Origin: Bacillota bacterium
GTDB taxonomy: Bacteria; Bacillota; Clostridia; Oscillospirales; Oscillospiraceae
Length of the DNA: 64,000 bases
Assembly (NCBI GenBank): GCA_030535235.1
Contig: JAUNCL010000002.1
Span: 79,731-143,730 of the forward strand
Reading direction: 5' to 3'
Shown: positions 25,125-35,340 of the stretch, in pieces
How the letters are laid out: the number at the start of each line of letters is the position of its first letter
How positions within the stretch are numbered: the stretch's first letter is position 1
Program-made: the position numbers and the translations under genes
Notes under the pieces: model-generated
Seen by the model: only the letters and a program-made list of their open reading frames with translations
The model's database searches: none
Told to the model about the DNA's origin: nothing

Positions 25125-25642
25125 ATCCCGAAGAATCTAAGCAGACGGAGGAGACTCCCTCTGTCCCCGAAGGCCCCAAGGCCAGCAAAAAGCCGGCCCC
25201 CAAGCGTCTGAGCAAAAGCCGCCCGGTGACGGTCTATCTGGTGATCCTGTTCATCGTGGCCCTGCTCCTGCTGGTGATGTCCTTCTTCATGCAGCAGCGG
25301 AGCCACCAGGCCCTGACGGACCTGAACGAATCCATGTCCGCCAGCCAGGACCTGACCACCCTGCAGATGGACAAGCAGCGGCTGGAATTTGAGCTGCAAC
25401 AGACCAAGGATGACCTTGTTCAGACTCAGAAGGCCCTGGAAAAAGCAGAAAAAGAGGCCCAGGCCCTGGAGTGGCTTCGTCAGATGGAGGCCGCCGCCCG
25501 GACCTCCTACTCTGAGCTGAAAACGTTGGTGGAGCAGTTCGAGGAGACCGGTCTGGCCGACTTCCTCCCCACCCAATCGGCAGTGGAGGGCAAGGACTCC
25601 CCCGCAGACGCCTACCGCACCATCTATGCCATGATTTATTAA
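25121..25642 (+). CDS. Membrane-anchored coiled-coil protein of unknown function
   Basis: This 173-residue protein starts with TTG at 25121, overlapping the parB stop codon by four bases, with GGAGG and GGAAGG upstream. A charged, proline-rich cytoplasmic tail (residues 1-37) precedes one transmembrane helix (about 38-58, VYLVILFIVALLLLVMSFFM) and a coiled coil of about 70 residues (75-145) rich in E, K, Q and L, which should be extracytoplasmic. I recognise no family. The architecture recalls divisome or anchoring proteins, and its position in the parAB operon beside parS site 2 suggests a link to chromosome or septum placement; that is inference. Confidence 0.75.
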   Translation: MNPEESKQTEETPSVPEGPKASKKPAPKRLSKSRPVTVYLVILFIVALLLLVMSFFMQQRSHQALTDLNESMSASQDLTTLQMDKQRLEFELQQTKDDLVQTQKALEKAEKEAQALEWLRQMEAAARTSYSELKTLVEQFEETGLADFLPTQSAVEGKDSPADAYRTIYAMIY

Positions 25643-25672
25643 GGCGTGTTTGAAAAACGTTAATATGCCCAT

Positions 25673-25688
25673 TGTTTCACGTGAAACA
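25673..25688. promoter_or_regulatory. parS centromere site 2
   Basis: TGTTTCACGTGAAACA, identical to site 1, lies 2.3 kb downstream at the other end of the parA-parB operon, in the leader of serS. Confidence 0.95.
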
Positions 25689-25742
25689 TGGAGAAAAAGA
25701 GAGTGTAACCCTACGCAATTTCATTTATGAGGTGATATAACC

Positions 25743-27032
25743 ATGCTGGACATCAAACGCATCAAGGAAGACCCCGACAAAGTAAAGGCTGGTTTGCGGG
25801 CCAAGGAAGTCAACTGTGACGCAGAGATCGACCGTATCCTGGAGCTGGACAAGGAGCGCCGGGACGTCATCTACGCCACCGAGCAGATGAAGGCCGAGCA
25901 GAACAAGGTCTCCAAGACCATCCCCCAGCTGAAGAAGGCCGGCGAGGACACCGCCCCCATCTTCAAGCGCATGGGCGAGCTGAAGAACGAGATCGCCGCC
26001 AACGACGAGAAGCTCCGCACCGTGGAGGCCGAGTACCGCACCCTGATGCTCTCCCTGCCCAACCTGCCCGACGAGGACCTGAAGCCCGGCGGCAAGGAGA
26101 ACAACGAACCCCTGCGCTACTTCGGCGAGCCCCACAAGTTCGACTTCGAGCCCAAGCACCACGTGGACCTGTGCACCGACCTGGGCTTCATTGACTACCC
26201 CCGGGGCGTGAAGCTGGCCGGTTCCGGCTTCTGGATGTACACCGGCATGGGTGCCCGGCTGGAGTGGGCCCTGCTGAACTACTTCATCGACACCCACCTG
26301 GCCGACGGCTACGAGTTCATCCTGCCCCCCCACATGCTGGAGTACCAGTGCGGCGAGACCGCCGGTCAGTTCCCCAAGTTCGCCGACGAGGTCTATAAGA
26401 TCCAGAACCCCACCGACGACCGCACCCACTATATGCTGCCCACCGCCGAAGCCGCCCTGGCCAGCATCTACCGGGACGAGATCCTCAGCGAGGCCGACCT
26501 GCCCAAGAAGCTCTTCGCCTACACCCCCTGCTTCCGCCGGGAGGCCGGTTCCGCCCGTGCCGAGGAGCGGGGCATGGTCCGCGGCCACCAGTTCAATAAG
26601 GTGGAGATGTTCCAATTCACCCGCCCCGAGGACTCCGACGACGCCTTCGACGAGCTGGTCACCAAGGCCGAAAATCTGGTGAAGGGCCTGGGCTTCCACT
26701 TCCGCACCGTGAAGCTGGCCGCCGGCGACTGCTCCGCCTCCATGGCCCGGACCTACGACATTGAGATCCAGATCCCCTCCATGCAGGGGTATAAGGAGGT
26801 CTCCTCTGTGTCCAACGCCCGGGACTACCAGGCCCGCCGGGGCAACATCCGCTTCCGCCGGGAGAGCACCGGCAAGCCCGAGTTCCTCCACACCCTGAAC
26901 GGCTCCGGCCTGGCCACCAGCCGCATCTTCCCCGCCATGGTCGAACAGAATCAGTTGGCTGACGGTTCGATTAAGGTGCCCGAGGTCCTTCAGAAGTACC
27001 TGGGCGGCCTTGAGGTGATTTCCAAGAAGTGA
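25743..27032 (+). CDS. serS: Serine-tRNA ligase
   Basis: This 429-residue class II synthetase charges tRNA-Ser. It has the N-terminal tRNA-binding coiled coil (residues about 1-105) and the class II catalytic core: motif 2 in TPCFRREAGSARAEERGMVRGHQFNKVEMF and motif 3 in LNGSGLATSRIFPAMVE, both with the expected arginines. The start at 25743 has GAGGTGA upstream. No T-box is visible in the 100-base leader, which holds parS site 2. Length and motifs are canonical. Confidence 0.97.
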   Translation: MLDIKRIKEDPDKVKAGLRAKEVNCDAEIDRILELDKERRDVIYATEQMKAEQNKVSKTIPQLKKAGEDTAPIFKRMGELKNEIAANDEKLRTVEAEYRTLMLSLPNLPDEDLKPGGKENNEPLRYFGEPHKFDFEPKHHVDLCTDLGFIDYPRGVKLAGSGFWMYTGMGARLEWALLNYFIDTHLADGYEFILPPHMLEYQCGETAGQFPKFADEVYKIQNPTDDRTHYMLPTAEAALASIYRDEILSEADLPKKLFAYTPCFRREAGSARAEERGMVRGHQFNKVEMFQFTRPEDSDDAFDELVTKAENLVKGLGFHFRTVKLAAGDCSASMARTYDIEIQIPSMQGYKEVSSVSNARDYQARRGNIRFRRESTGKPEFLHTLNGSGLATSRIFPAMVEQNQLADGSIKVPEVLQKYLGGLEVISKK

Positions 27033-27099
27033 CCCTCCCCTGTGTCGCCCTCTTGCAACGACAAAAACAAAAAATACAGAAATGGAAAGGACGATCGTT

Positions 27100-27600
27100 A
27101 TGGCAGAAGAAAAGGTAACCACCTCCGCTGTCAAAAAGGCCCGGGGCTTTTTTGGTGAATTTAGGGAGTTCATCAACCGGGGCAACGTAATGGACATGGC
27201 CGTCGGTGTCATCATCGCCACCGCCTTCGGCAAGATCACCACCTCTCTGGTCAACGACGTGGTCATGCCCGCCATCGGCTATTTCTTTGGTGGCACCGAC
27301 CTGTCCAAGCTGAACATCATCCTCAAGCCCGAGGTCATTGACGCGGCCACCAAGGAGGTTTTGGAGCCCGCCGTGGCCATCGGCATCGGCACCTTCCTGA
27401 CCACCATCATTGACTTCCTGCTGGTGGCTCTGGTGGTGTTCTGTGTCATCAAGTTCATGAACTCCGCCAAGGATAAGATGGAAGCCATGAAGAAAAAGGA
27501 GGCTGAGGAGGCCGCCGAGGAAGAGGCAGCCCCCGAGCCCTCCGCCGAAGAAAAGCTCCTCATGGAGATCCGCGACCTGCTGAAGGAGCAGAAGCAGTAA
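27100..27600 (+). CDS. mscL: Large-conductance mechanosensitive channel
   Basis: This 166-residue protein is MscL, the pentameric tension-gated pore that releases solutes on osmotic downshock. EFINRGNVMDMAVGVIIATAF is split here as helix N1 and the glycine-rich pore TM1; TM2 lies around TFLTTIIDFLLVALVVFCVIK; the C-terminal helix is acidic and somewhat longer than usual. The ATG at 27100 has GAAAGGA upstream; an ATG at 27082 has no ribosome site. It begins a run with a small membrane protein and rsmG. Confidence 0.95.
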   Translation: MAEEKVTTSAVKKARGFFGEFREFINRGNVMDMAVGVIIATAFGKITTSLVNDVVMPAIGYFFGGTDLSKLNIILKPEVIDAATKEVLEPAVAIGIGTFLTTIIDFLLVALVVFCVIKFMNSAKDKMEAMKKKEAEEAAEEEAAPEPSAEEKLLMEIRDLLKEQKQ

Positions 27601-27616
27601 CCGGAAGGAGGACCCC

Positions 27617-27802
27617 ATGGAACCCGACAAGCGCCCCCAGGAGCCGACCCCGGAGGAATCCCCTCTCCTGGAGAATAAGGAGACCTTTCGGCCCGCCAGC
27701 CGCTCCACCCGCATCAAGGCCTGGATCGGCGTGGCCGCCATGATCCTGCTGACCATCGGCTACTTTTATGTGTTCTACTCCGGACAGATCATCAACTGGT
27801 GA
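27617..27802 (+). CDS. Small single-pass membrane protein
   Basis: This 61-residue protein has a polar proline/glutamate-rich N-terminus and one hydrophobic helix (residues about 35-55, WIGVAAMILLTIGYFYVFY). The start has a strong AAGGAGG site 7 bases upstream, and it sits 16 bases after mscL and 14 bases before rsmG, so it is almost certainly translated in that operon. I recognise no family and assign no function. Confidence 0.75.
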   Translation: MEPDKRPQEPTPEESPLLENKETFRPASRSTRIKAWIGVAAMILLTIGYFYVFYSGQIINW

Positions 27803-27816
27803 GGAGAGGTAACCCC

Positions 27817-28536
27817 ATGACAGAAGAACGGAAACAGGAGCTCCGGGTGGGCCTGACCCACCTGGGGCTCACCCCCACAGAGCAGGCGCTGGAGCAGCTC
27901 AGCCGCTACTGCGACCTGCTCCTGGAAAAGAATCAGGTGATGAACCTGACCGCCATCACCGACCCCGCCGAGGTGGTCAGACTCCACTTCCTGGACAGCG
28001 CCGCCCTCCTGCCCACCCGGGCCTTGACGGGAAAGAAGGTCATCGACGTGGGTACCGGCGCCGGCTTCCCCGGCCTGGTGCTGAAGATCCTGGACCCCTC
28101 CATCCGCCTGACCCTCCTGGACACCCTGGGCAAGCGGATGGACTGGCTGGAGGAGGTAGCCGCTGACCTGGGTCTGGAGGGCATCACCTTCTGCAAGGGC
28201 CGGGCCGAGGAGCTCTCCCACCAGAAGGAGCACCGGGACCAGTATGACGCCGCCGTCTCCCGGGCCCTGGCCCCCATGCCCATGCTGGCGGAGCTCTGCC
28301 TGCCCTATGTAAAGCCGGGCGGTCTTTTCTTCGCCATGAAGAGCAACAAGACCGACGAGGAGATCCAGTCCGCCGAGGAGATCATCGCCAAGCTGGGGGG
28401 CCAAAAGCCCTTCGTCATGGATTATCCGGTCCCCGGCACCGAGGTTTACCACCGGATCGTGACCGTTTCCAAGGCCGGGAACACCCCAAAAGGCTATCCC
28501 AGGAAGTGGACCCGGATAAAGGAAACGAAAGGATAG
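27817..28536 (+). CDS. rsmG: 16S rRNA (guanine527-N7)-methyltransferase
   Basis: This 239-residue methyltransferase (RsmG/GidB) modifies G527 in the 530 loop of 16S rRNA. The SAM-binding motif I is KVIDVGTGAGFPGLVLKI, followed by DTLGKRMDWLEEV and VSRALAPMPMLAELCLPYV. NQVMNLTAIT near residue 50 is family-typical. The ATG at 27817 has GGAGAGG upstream; an in-frame GTG at 27799 is rejected. Loss of RsmG gives low-level streptomycin resistance in other species. It is often origin-proximal, consistent with parAB nearby. Confidence 0.95.
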   Translation: MTEERKQELRVGLTHLGLTPTEQALEQLSRYCDLLLEKNQVMNLTAITDPAEVVRLHFLDSAALLPTRALTGKKVIDVGTGAGFPGLVLKILDPSIRLTLLDTLGKRMDWLEEVAADLGLEGITFCKGRAEELSHQKEHRDQYDAAVSRALAPMPMLAELCLPYVKPGGLFFAMKSNKTDEEIQSAEEIIAKLGGQKPFVMDYPVPGTEVYHRIVTVSKAGNTPKGYPRKWTRIKETKG

Positions 28537-28565
28537 GTTTTTTTAGTATCTTTGCACAAAAATAG

Positions 28566-28594
28566 TTGCAACTTTCATGAAAATGTGCTAAGCT
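28566..28594 (+). promoter_or_regulatory. Promoter for MinD-like gene
   Basis: TTGCAA (28566-28571) and TAAGCT (28589-28594) are spaced 17 bases. Confidence 0.55.
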
Positions 28595-28621
28595 GGAACA
28601 GAAGTTTCGGGAGGAATGGCT

Positions 28622-29359
28622 GTGGGTACTGTAATCGTCATTACATCCGGAAAAGGCGGCACAGGGAAGACCTCCCTGGCCGGCGGCGTGGGCGTCGCCC
28701 TGGCCCTGCAGGGACATTCTGTCCTCTGCATCGACGGGGATGTGGGCCTGCGCAACCTGGACATCACCCTGGGCATGGCCGACGCGGCGCTGATGGATTT
28801 CAGCGACGTCATCGCCGGCCGGTGTGACCTGGACCGGGCCGTTGCCCCGCACCCGACTGTTTCAAACCTTTTTCTGCTCACCGCGCCCCTGACCCTGCCG
28901 GAGGATTTTCCCGGTGAGGATGCCGTCCGGAGCCTGTTGGATCAGGCCCGGGAACGGTTTGATTACATCCTCATCGACTCCCCTGCCGGTTTGGGCGAGA
29001 GCTTCCGCCTGGCTGTCTGCGGGGCGGACCGGGCCATTGTGGTGGCAGTGAGCGATCCCTCTTCCCTCCGTGACGCCCAGCGGGTGGTCACCCAGCTCAG
29101 CCACATCGAGACCGTCCACCTGGTGGTCAACCGGGTCCGGCTCCGGCTCCTGCGGCGGTTGGGGCTCACCATCGACGACGCCATGGACACCGCCGGCCTG
29201 CCCCTGCTGGGCTTGGTGCCGGAGGACCCCCAGGTCACCCTGGCGGCGGGAAGCGGCCGGCCCCTGCTCCAGACCGATGGGCGGGGCGCTGCCCGGGCCT
29301 TTGGGAACATCGCCCGCCGCATCGCCGGCGAGCAGGTCCCCCTGATGCGGATCTGGTGA
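28622..29359 (+). CDS. MinD/ParA-family ATPase (septum-site determining protein-like)
   Basis: This protein of about 245 residues has the deviant Walker A SGKGGTGKTSLAGG, the MinD-type switch DGDVGLRNLDITLGM, and Walker B YILIDSPAGL. GGGAGG lies 2 bases before ATG 28616 but at a good 8 bases before GTG 28622, so the GTG start is preferred; it also gives the MinD-like N-terminus MGTVIVITSGKGG. MinD positions the division site with MinC; no MinC or MinE gene is nearby and the C-terminal amphipathic helix is not typical, so a divergent MinD or another ParA relative is possible. Confidence 0.82.
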   Translation: MGTVIVITSGKGGTGKTSLAGGVGVALALQGHSVLCIDGDVGLRNLDITLGMADAALMDFSDVIAGRCDLDRAVAPHPTVSNLFLLTAPLTLPEDFPGEDAVRSLLDQARERFDYILIDSPAGLGESFRLAVCGADRAIVVAVSDPSSLRDAQRVVTQLSHIETVHLVVNRVRLRLLRRLGLTIDDAMDTAGLPLLGLVPEDPQVTLAAGSGRPLLQTDGRGAARAFGNIARRIAGEQVPLMRIW

Positions 29360-29439
29360 GAAACAGACGAACCATTCCTCGATTAAAGTTTGCGCGTGTC
29401 CGCCCCCAAAGGCGGCCCGCAGGGAAAGGATGAGCCTGA

Positions 29440-29856
29440 ATGAATATCGCTTTGATGAGTCACGACCACAAGAAAGAGCTGATGGTCCAGTTCTGTATCG
29501 CCTACTGCGGCATTTTGTCCAAGCATACCGTCTGCGCCACCAACAGCACCGGCCGTCTCGTTGCGGAAGCCACCGGCCTGCCCGTCCGTCTGTTCCTGTC
29601 TCACGCCCACGGCGGCAGCCAGCAGATCGGCGCCCGGATCGCCTACAACGAGATCGACATGGTCCTCTTCTTCTCCGACCCCCGGTCCAGCGACCTGGAC
29701 CCGGACCTGAAGTACATCAACCAGATGTGTGACCAGTACAACATCCCCTTCGCCACCAACGTGGCCACCGCCGAGATCCTCATTCACGGCCTGGAGCGGG
29801 GCGACCTGGACTGGAGAGAGATCATCAATCCCTCCATCAAGCCGGTCACTGTGTAA
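29440..29856 (+). CDS. mgsA: Methylglyoxal synthase
   Basis: This 138-residue enzyme converts dihydroxyacetone phosphate to methylglyoxal and phosphate, a bypass of lower glycolysis when phosphate is short. It has the family start NIALMSHDHKKELMVQFC, the phosphate-binding ATNSTGRLV, and the catalytic aspartate region MVLFFSDPRSSDLDPD, near the family GGxQQIGARI loop (GGSQQIGARIAYNEID). The ATG at 29440 has AAAGGATGAG upstream. A strong terminator follows. Confidence 0.95.
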   Translation: MNIALMSHDHKKELMVQFCIAYCGILSKHTVCATNSTGRLVAEATGLPVRLFLSHAHGGSQQIGARIAYNEIDMVLFFSDPRSSDLDPDLKYINQMCDQYNIPFATNVATAEILIHGLERGDLDWREIINPSIKPVTV

Positions 29857-29876
29857 ACGATACAGCCTGAGAGATC

Positions 29877-29923
29877 AAAAATGCGTCCTCGTTCCGGAAA
29901 TCAGGGACGAAGACGCATTTTTT
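29877..29923 (+). terminator. Intrinsic terminator after mgsA
   Basis: AAAAATGCGTC pairs with GACGCATTTTT around an inner CGTTCC / GGGACG stem, with six T at the end. Confidence 0.85.
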
Positions 29924-29959
29924 AAGACAGATTTTTGGAATGGGACTGGGGGCTTCCCC

Positions 29960-30125
29960 TTGCCTCCCCCTCTGGGGGAGGTGTCTTTGGTCCGACAGGT
30001 CCAAAGACGGAGAGGGCGACACGGTCTGACAGGCGTTTCTCCATCCTTTCCATAGAGCAGTCCACCCCCTGATTTACCCTCTCAGTCACGGCTGCGCCGT
30101 GCCAGCTCTCCCAGAGGGAGAGCCA
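29960..30125. repeat. Family A palindromic element, complete copy (A4)
   Basis: Left end: GCCTCCCCCTCTGGGGGAGG hairpin, inner CTTTGG/CCAAAG stem, then ACGGAGAGGG. Right end: CCCTCTCAGTCACGGCTGC, inner CACGGCTGCGCCGTG stem, and CTCTCCCAGAGGGAGAG. The centre is longer (about 70 bases) than in other copies. It fills the mgsA-hisS gap. Confidence 0.85.
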
Positions 30126-30162
30126 GGAGAATACAAAAACCACAAGAAAGCGAGGTCCTACC

Positions 30163-31524
30163 ATGGATCGTATCAAGCCCCGGACGCTGTCCGGTTTTAT
30201 GGAACTCCTCCCCGCCCCCCAGATGCAGTTTGAGCGGATGCTGGAGAGTCTGCGCACCACCTACTCCCTCTACGGGTTCACCCCCCTGGACACCCCCGTC
30301 ATCGAGTCGGCGGAGATCCTCCTGGCCAAGGGCGGCGGCGAGACCGAGAAGCAGATCTACCGCTTCACCAAGGGGGACAGCGACCTGGCCCTGCGGTTCG
30401 ACCTGACCGTTCCCCTGGCCAAGTATGTGGCCCTGAACTACGGCCACCTGACCTTCCCCTTCCGCCGCTACCAGATCGGCAAGGTCTACCGGGGGGAGCG
30501 GGCCCAGCGGGGCCGCTTCCGGGAGTTCTACCAGTGCGACATCGACGTGATCGGCGACGGCAAGCTGGACATCTCCAACGAGGCCGAGATCCCCTCCATC
30601 ATCTACAACGCCTTCCGGTCCATGGGCCTGGAGCGGTTCAAGATCCGGGTGAACAACCGGAAGATCCTCACCGGCTTCTACGACATGCAGGGCCTGGGGG
30701 ACCAGTCCGCCGACATCATGCGCACCGTGGACAAGCTGGACAAGATCGGCCCCGACAAGGTCCGGGACCTGCTCATCGAGTCCGGCGTGTCCCGGGAGGC
30801 CGCCGGGGAGATCCTGAAATTCATCGCCATCACCGGCTCCAACCAGGAGGTTCTCACCGCCCTGGAGGGCTACCGGGGCCGGAACGAGACCTTCGACCAG
30901 GGCGTGGACGAGCTGGCCACCGTGGTGAAGTATCTGGCCGCCTTCGGCGTCCCCGAGGAGAACTTCGCTGTGGATCTGACCATCGCCCGGGGCCTGGACT
31001 ACTACACCGGCACCGTCTATGAGACCGTCATGCTGGACCACCCGGAGATCGGCTCCATCTGCTCCGGCGGCCGCTACGACAACCTGGCCGGGTACTATAT
31101 CGACAAGCCCCTCCCCGGCGTGGGCATCTCCATCGGCCTGACCCGCCTGTTCTACGTCCTGGGCGAGCAGGGCTACTTCAACGAGGACATGGTCACTGCC
31201 CCCACCGATGTGCTGGTGCTGCCCATGACCGACGACCTGGCCCCTGCCATCTCCTTCGCCACCCTCCTGCGGACCAGCGGCGTCCGTGCCCAGGTCTACG
31301 GCGAGCAGAAGAAGTTCAAGGCCAAGATGAGCTATGCCGACAAGCTGAAAATCCCCTATGTGGTCTTCCTGGGAGAGGATGAGATCAGCCAGGGCGTGGT
31401 GAAGGTCAAGGACATGACCACCGGCGACCAGCAGGCCCTCTCCCCCGAGGAGGCCGTGGCCCTCATCCGGGCCAGCAAGGAGAAGCTGGCCCAGCAGAAG
31501 CCCATTCAGGAGAAGCAGGCATGA
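30163..31524 (+). CDS. hisS: Histidine-tRNA ligase
   Basis: This 453-residue class II synthetase charges tRNA-His. Motif 1 region is FTPLDTPVIESAEIL, motif 2 QIGKVYRGERAQRGRFREFYQCDIDVIG, with histidine-specific ARGLDYYTGTVYE and the motif 3 segment PGVGISIGLTRL. A C-terminal anticodon-binding domain (from about residue 345, TDVLVLPM) distinguishes it from the HisZ regulatory paralogue. The ATG at 30163 follows family A element A4. Its stop overlaps the start of the next gene. Confidence 0.95.
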   Translation: MDRIKPRTLSGFMELLPAPQMQFERMLESLRTTYSLYGFTPLDTPVIESAEILLAKGGGETEKQIYRFTKGDSDLALRFDLTVPLAKYVALNYGHLTFPFRRYQIGKVYRGERAQRGRFREFYQCDIDVIGDGKLDISNEAEIPSIIYNAFRSMGLERFKIRVNNRKILTGFYDMQGLGDQSADIMRTVDKLDKIGPDKVRDLLIESGVSREAAGEILKFIAITGSNQEVLTALEGYRGRNETFDQGVDELATVVKYLAAFGVPEENFAVDLTIARGLDYYTGTVYETVMLDHPEIGSICSGGRYDNLAGYYIDKPLPGVGISIGLTRLFYVLGEQGYFNEDMVTAPTDVLVLPMTDDLAPAISFATLLRTSGVRAQVYGEQKKFKAKMSYADKLKIPYVVFLGEDEISQGVVKVKDMTTGDQQALSPEEAVALIRASKEKLAQQKPIQEKQA

Positions 31525-31985
31525 AGGGGCAGGTGCAGAAGGTCGTCGTTCTCCTCCTCTTTGTGGTCTGCCTGGGGGCTATCTTCCTCTGCCTGCCAAG
31601 GGACTTTGAAAAGACCATGGGCGGCGGGTTCGACCCGGAAAGGGTGGAGAAGATTCAAGTGGATCTGCTGCCTGTGGGTGGTCAGGCGCCTCTGGGCGTG
31701 ACCCTCCAACAGGGGGACGAGGAATTCGGAAAGCTGCTGGCCCTCCTTGAAAAACCCACCTATTCCCGCACGGTCAGCAAGAGCGACGAGATCACCCTGG
31801 GCTATGAGGTCAAGCTGAGCTTTGCCACCAGCGAGGCCTGGGCCTGGCAGTATCAGTTCATGGGCGGCAAGCTGGTGGAGGTGGGGCCCTCCGGCCAGAC
31901 CAAGACCTATCAGATCTCCGGCGGAGAGGAGAGCCAGCAGGCCATTCTGGACTACCTCCTGACCCTGGAGCCGGAGCCGTCGTGA
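31521..31985 (+). CDS. Small anchored extracytoplasmic protein, paralogue 1
   Basis: This 154-residue protein has one N-terminal membrane helix (about 8-25) and an exported domain with the opening MGGGFDPERVEKIQVDLL. It resembles the next gene, which has the same length, anchor and a matching AMGYDFDPAQV block, so the two are tandem paralogues. It overlaps hisS by four bases (ATGA). No family is recognised and nothing suggests a role in tRNA charging; the operon position may only be a convenient promoter. Confidence 0.72.
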   Translation: MKGQVQKVVVLLLFVVCLGAIFLCLPRDFEKTMGGGFDPERVEKIQVDLLPVGGQAPLGVTLQQGDEEFGKLLALLEKPTYSRTVSKSDEITLGYEVKLSFATSEAWAWQYQFMGGKLVEVGPSGQTKTYQISGGEESQQAILDYLLTLEPEPS

Positions 31986-32001
31986 CGGGGAAAGGAGAGC
32001 C

Positions 32002-32466
32002 ATGAAGAAGCTATCCACCAAGCACAAGATCGCCCTTGTGGAGATCGTGATCGTGATCCTCCTGGCGGTCTGGATTTTCTCCCCCAAAAGCCTCCAGAGC
32101 GCCATGGGCTATGACTTTGACCCCGCCCAGGTGACGGCAGTCACCGCCGTTCTGTCCGGGGACCAGGAGATCCACGTGGACCTGGACGAGGCTGACCCGG
32201 CCATCGGGGAGCTGATGACCCTGCTGGAGAGCAGCCGCTACCGTCCCCAGGGGGACGGCGGGCTGCCCCAGGGACAGGGGTTGGACCACCGGGTGACCCT
32301 ATTCCTCCGCCAGGCGTCCAAGGTGTACACCATCACCTTCTCCGGCGGCGATCAGATGGACTTCCGGGGCAGCGGTGAGGAGGGCATCCGGGCCTTCCGC
32401 CCCACAGAGGGACTCCCCTTCCAGCAGGAGATTTTGGATCTGCTGCTGGAGCAGACCCAAAATTGA
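32002..32466 (+). CDS. Small anchored extracytoplasmic protein, paralogue 2
   Basis: This 154-residue protein has an N-terminal anchor (about 10-27) and a domain beginning AMGYDFDPAQVTAVTAVL, similar to paralogue 1 in spacing and in its C-terminal helix (QQEILDLLLEQ versus QQAILDYLLTL). GGAGAG precedes the ATG. It ends 82 bases before aspS, and the aspS promoter starts directly after its stop codon. Function unknown. Confidence 0.72.
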   Translation: MKKLSTKHKIALVEIVIVILLAVWIFSPKSLQSAMGYDFDPAQVTAVTAVLSGDQEIHVDLDEADPAIGELMTLLESSRYRPQGDGGLPQGQGLDHRVTLFLRQASKVYTITFSGGDQMDFRGSGEEGIRAFRPTEGLPFQQEILDLLLEQTQN

Positions 32467-32474
32467 ATTTTTTC

Positions 32475-32503
32475 TTGACCCCTTTGCCAACCTGGCGTAT
32501 TCT
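32475..32503 (+). promoter_or_regulatory. aspS promoter
   Basis: TTGACC (32475-32480) and TATTCT (32498-32503) are spaced 17 bases. The leader is about 38 bases, too short for a T-box. Confidence 0.7.
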
Positions 32504-32547
32504 TATACTACTACTACCGAATCAACTGACAATGGAGTGAACAACCA

Positions 32548-34356
<1,809 letters not shown>

Positions 34357-34376
34357 TCCACAGCCTGTGGAAAAGA

Positions 34377-34410
34377 ACAAGCCCGGACGGCGCAGGCCGT
34401 CCGGGCTTGT
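34377..34410 (+). terminator. Terminator between aspS and the amidase gene
   Basis: ACAAGCCCGGACGGC and its exact complement form a 15-base stem with loop GCAG. It lies between convergent genes and may serve both. Confidence 0.8.
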
Positions 34411-34428
34411 GTGTTGCTGCAGGATGAT

Positions 34429-35250
34429 TTACTTCAATTTTTCCGTCCGGTACAGGTCGGTCCGCCGGCCTGCCAGGATGGGGATCTGGCCCCGGTACTT
34501 GGCCAGGTCGTCCAGGTCGATGTCCACCACCCGGACCCCCTCCTTCTCGTCCAGCTGGGCGATGACGTCGCCCCAGGGGTTGCACACCAGGGAGTGGCCG
34601 TAGGCCACATAGGAGGCCTCGGTGTCCCGGGCGGGAGAGCAGCCGGCCACGAAGCACTGGTTGTCCAGGGCCCGCATCCGGAAGGCCAGCTCCCAGTGGA
34701 TGGGGCCGGTGGTCATGTTGAAGGCGGCGGGGATGACGATGAGCTGGGCCCCCATGTCCCCCATGACCCGGAAGAAGTCGGAGAAGCGGATGTCGAAGCA
34801 GATGGCCACGCCGATTTTTCCGTACTCGGTGTCCACCACGGTGAAGGAATCCCCGGCGGTGAGGGTGTCGGACTCCATGAACCGCTGGCCGCCGGGTACG
34901 TCGATGTCGAAGAGGTGGACCTTCCGGTGGCGGGCCAGCTCCTTCCCCTCCGGGGAGAAGATGTAGCTGGTGTTGTAGATCTTCCCCGCCTCCAGCTCGG
35001 GGACGGAGCCGCCGATGAGGTAGATGCCCAGCTCCCTGGCGATGCCCGACAGGAACTGCCAGCTCTCGCCCCCGGCGGGTTCGCCGTAGCGGGGGAAGCA
35101 GGCGTTTTCGTAGGGGCAGTTGAACATCTCCGGCAGGGTGACGATGTTGGCCCCCTGGGCGGCGGCCTGACGGATCAGCTCCCCGGCGTGGCGGAGGTTT
35201 TCCCCCTTGTCGGCGGTGACGTGCATCTGGCAGATACCTAATTTGAACAT
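34429..35250 (-). CDS. Carbon-nitrogen hydrolase (nitrilase superfamily, omega-amidase-like)
   Basis: This 273-residue enzyme has the nitrilase catalytic triad: glutamate in VTLPEMFNCPYE, lysine in RHRKVHLFDID and cysteine in GVAICFDIRFSDFF. These contexts are closest to Nit2/omega-amidase, which hydrolyses alpha-ketoglutaramate and alpha-ketosuccinamate, but substrate is not fixed by sequence. The ATG at 35250 has AAAGGAG upstream; the open frame extends further but crosses a repeat and terminator. It is separated from cysK by about 200 bases and probably has its own promoter. Confidence 0.88.
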   Translation of the reverse strand: MFKLGICQMHVTADKGENLRHAGELIRQAAAQGANIVTLPEMFNCPYENACFPRYGEPAGGESWQFLSGIARELGIYLIGGSVPELEAGKIYNTSYIFSPEGKELARHRKVHLFDIDVPGGQRFMESDTLTAGDSFTVVDTEYGKIGVAICFDIRFSDFFRVMGDMGAQLIVIPAAFNMTTGPIHWELAFRMRALDNQCFVAGCSPARDTEASYVAYGHSLVCNPWGDVIAQLDEKEGVRVVDIDLDDLAKYRGQIPILAGRRTDLYRTEKLK

Positions 35251-35340
35251 AGCAAAGCTCCTTTCTGGGCGGTTTTTTCTGGTTTGACTGTACCATACTT
35301 TTCCCCCGGACGCAAGGAAAAGCCTTGCAGCGTTTCCAGC

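Noticed and set aside
25643-25742. T-box leader for serS (also considered for hisS and aspS)
   Set aside because: Leaders are short and none has the conserved T-box sequence or specifier stem.
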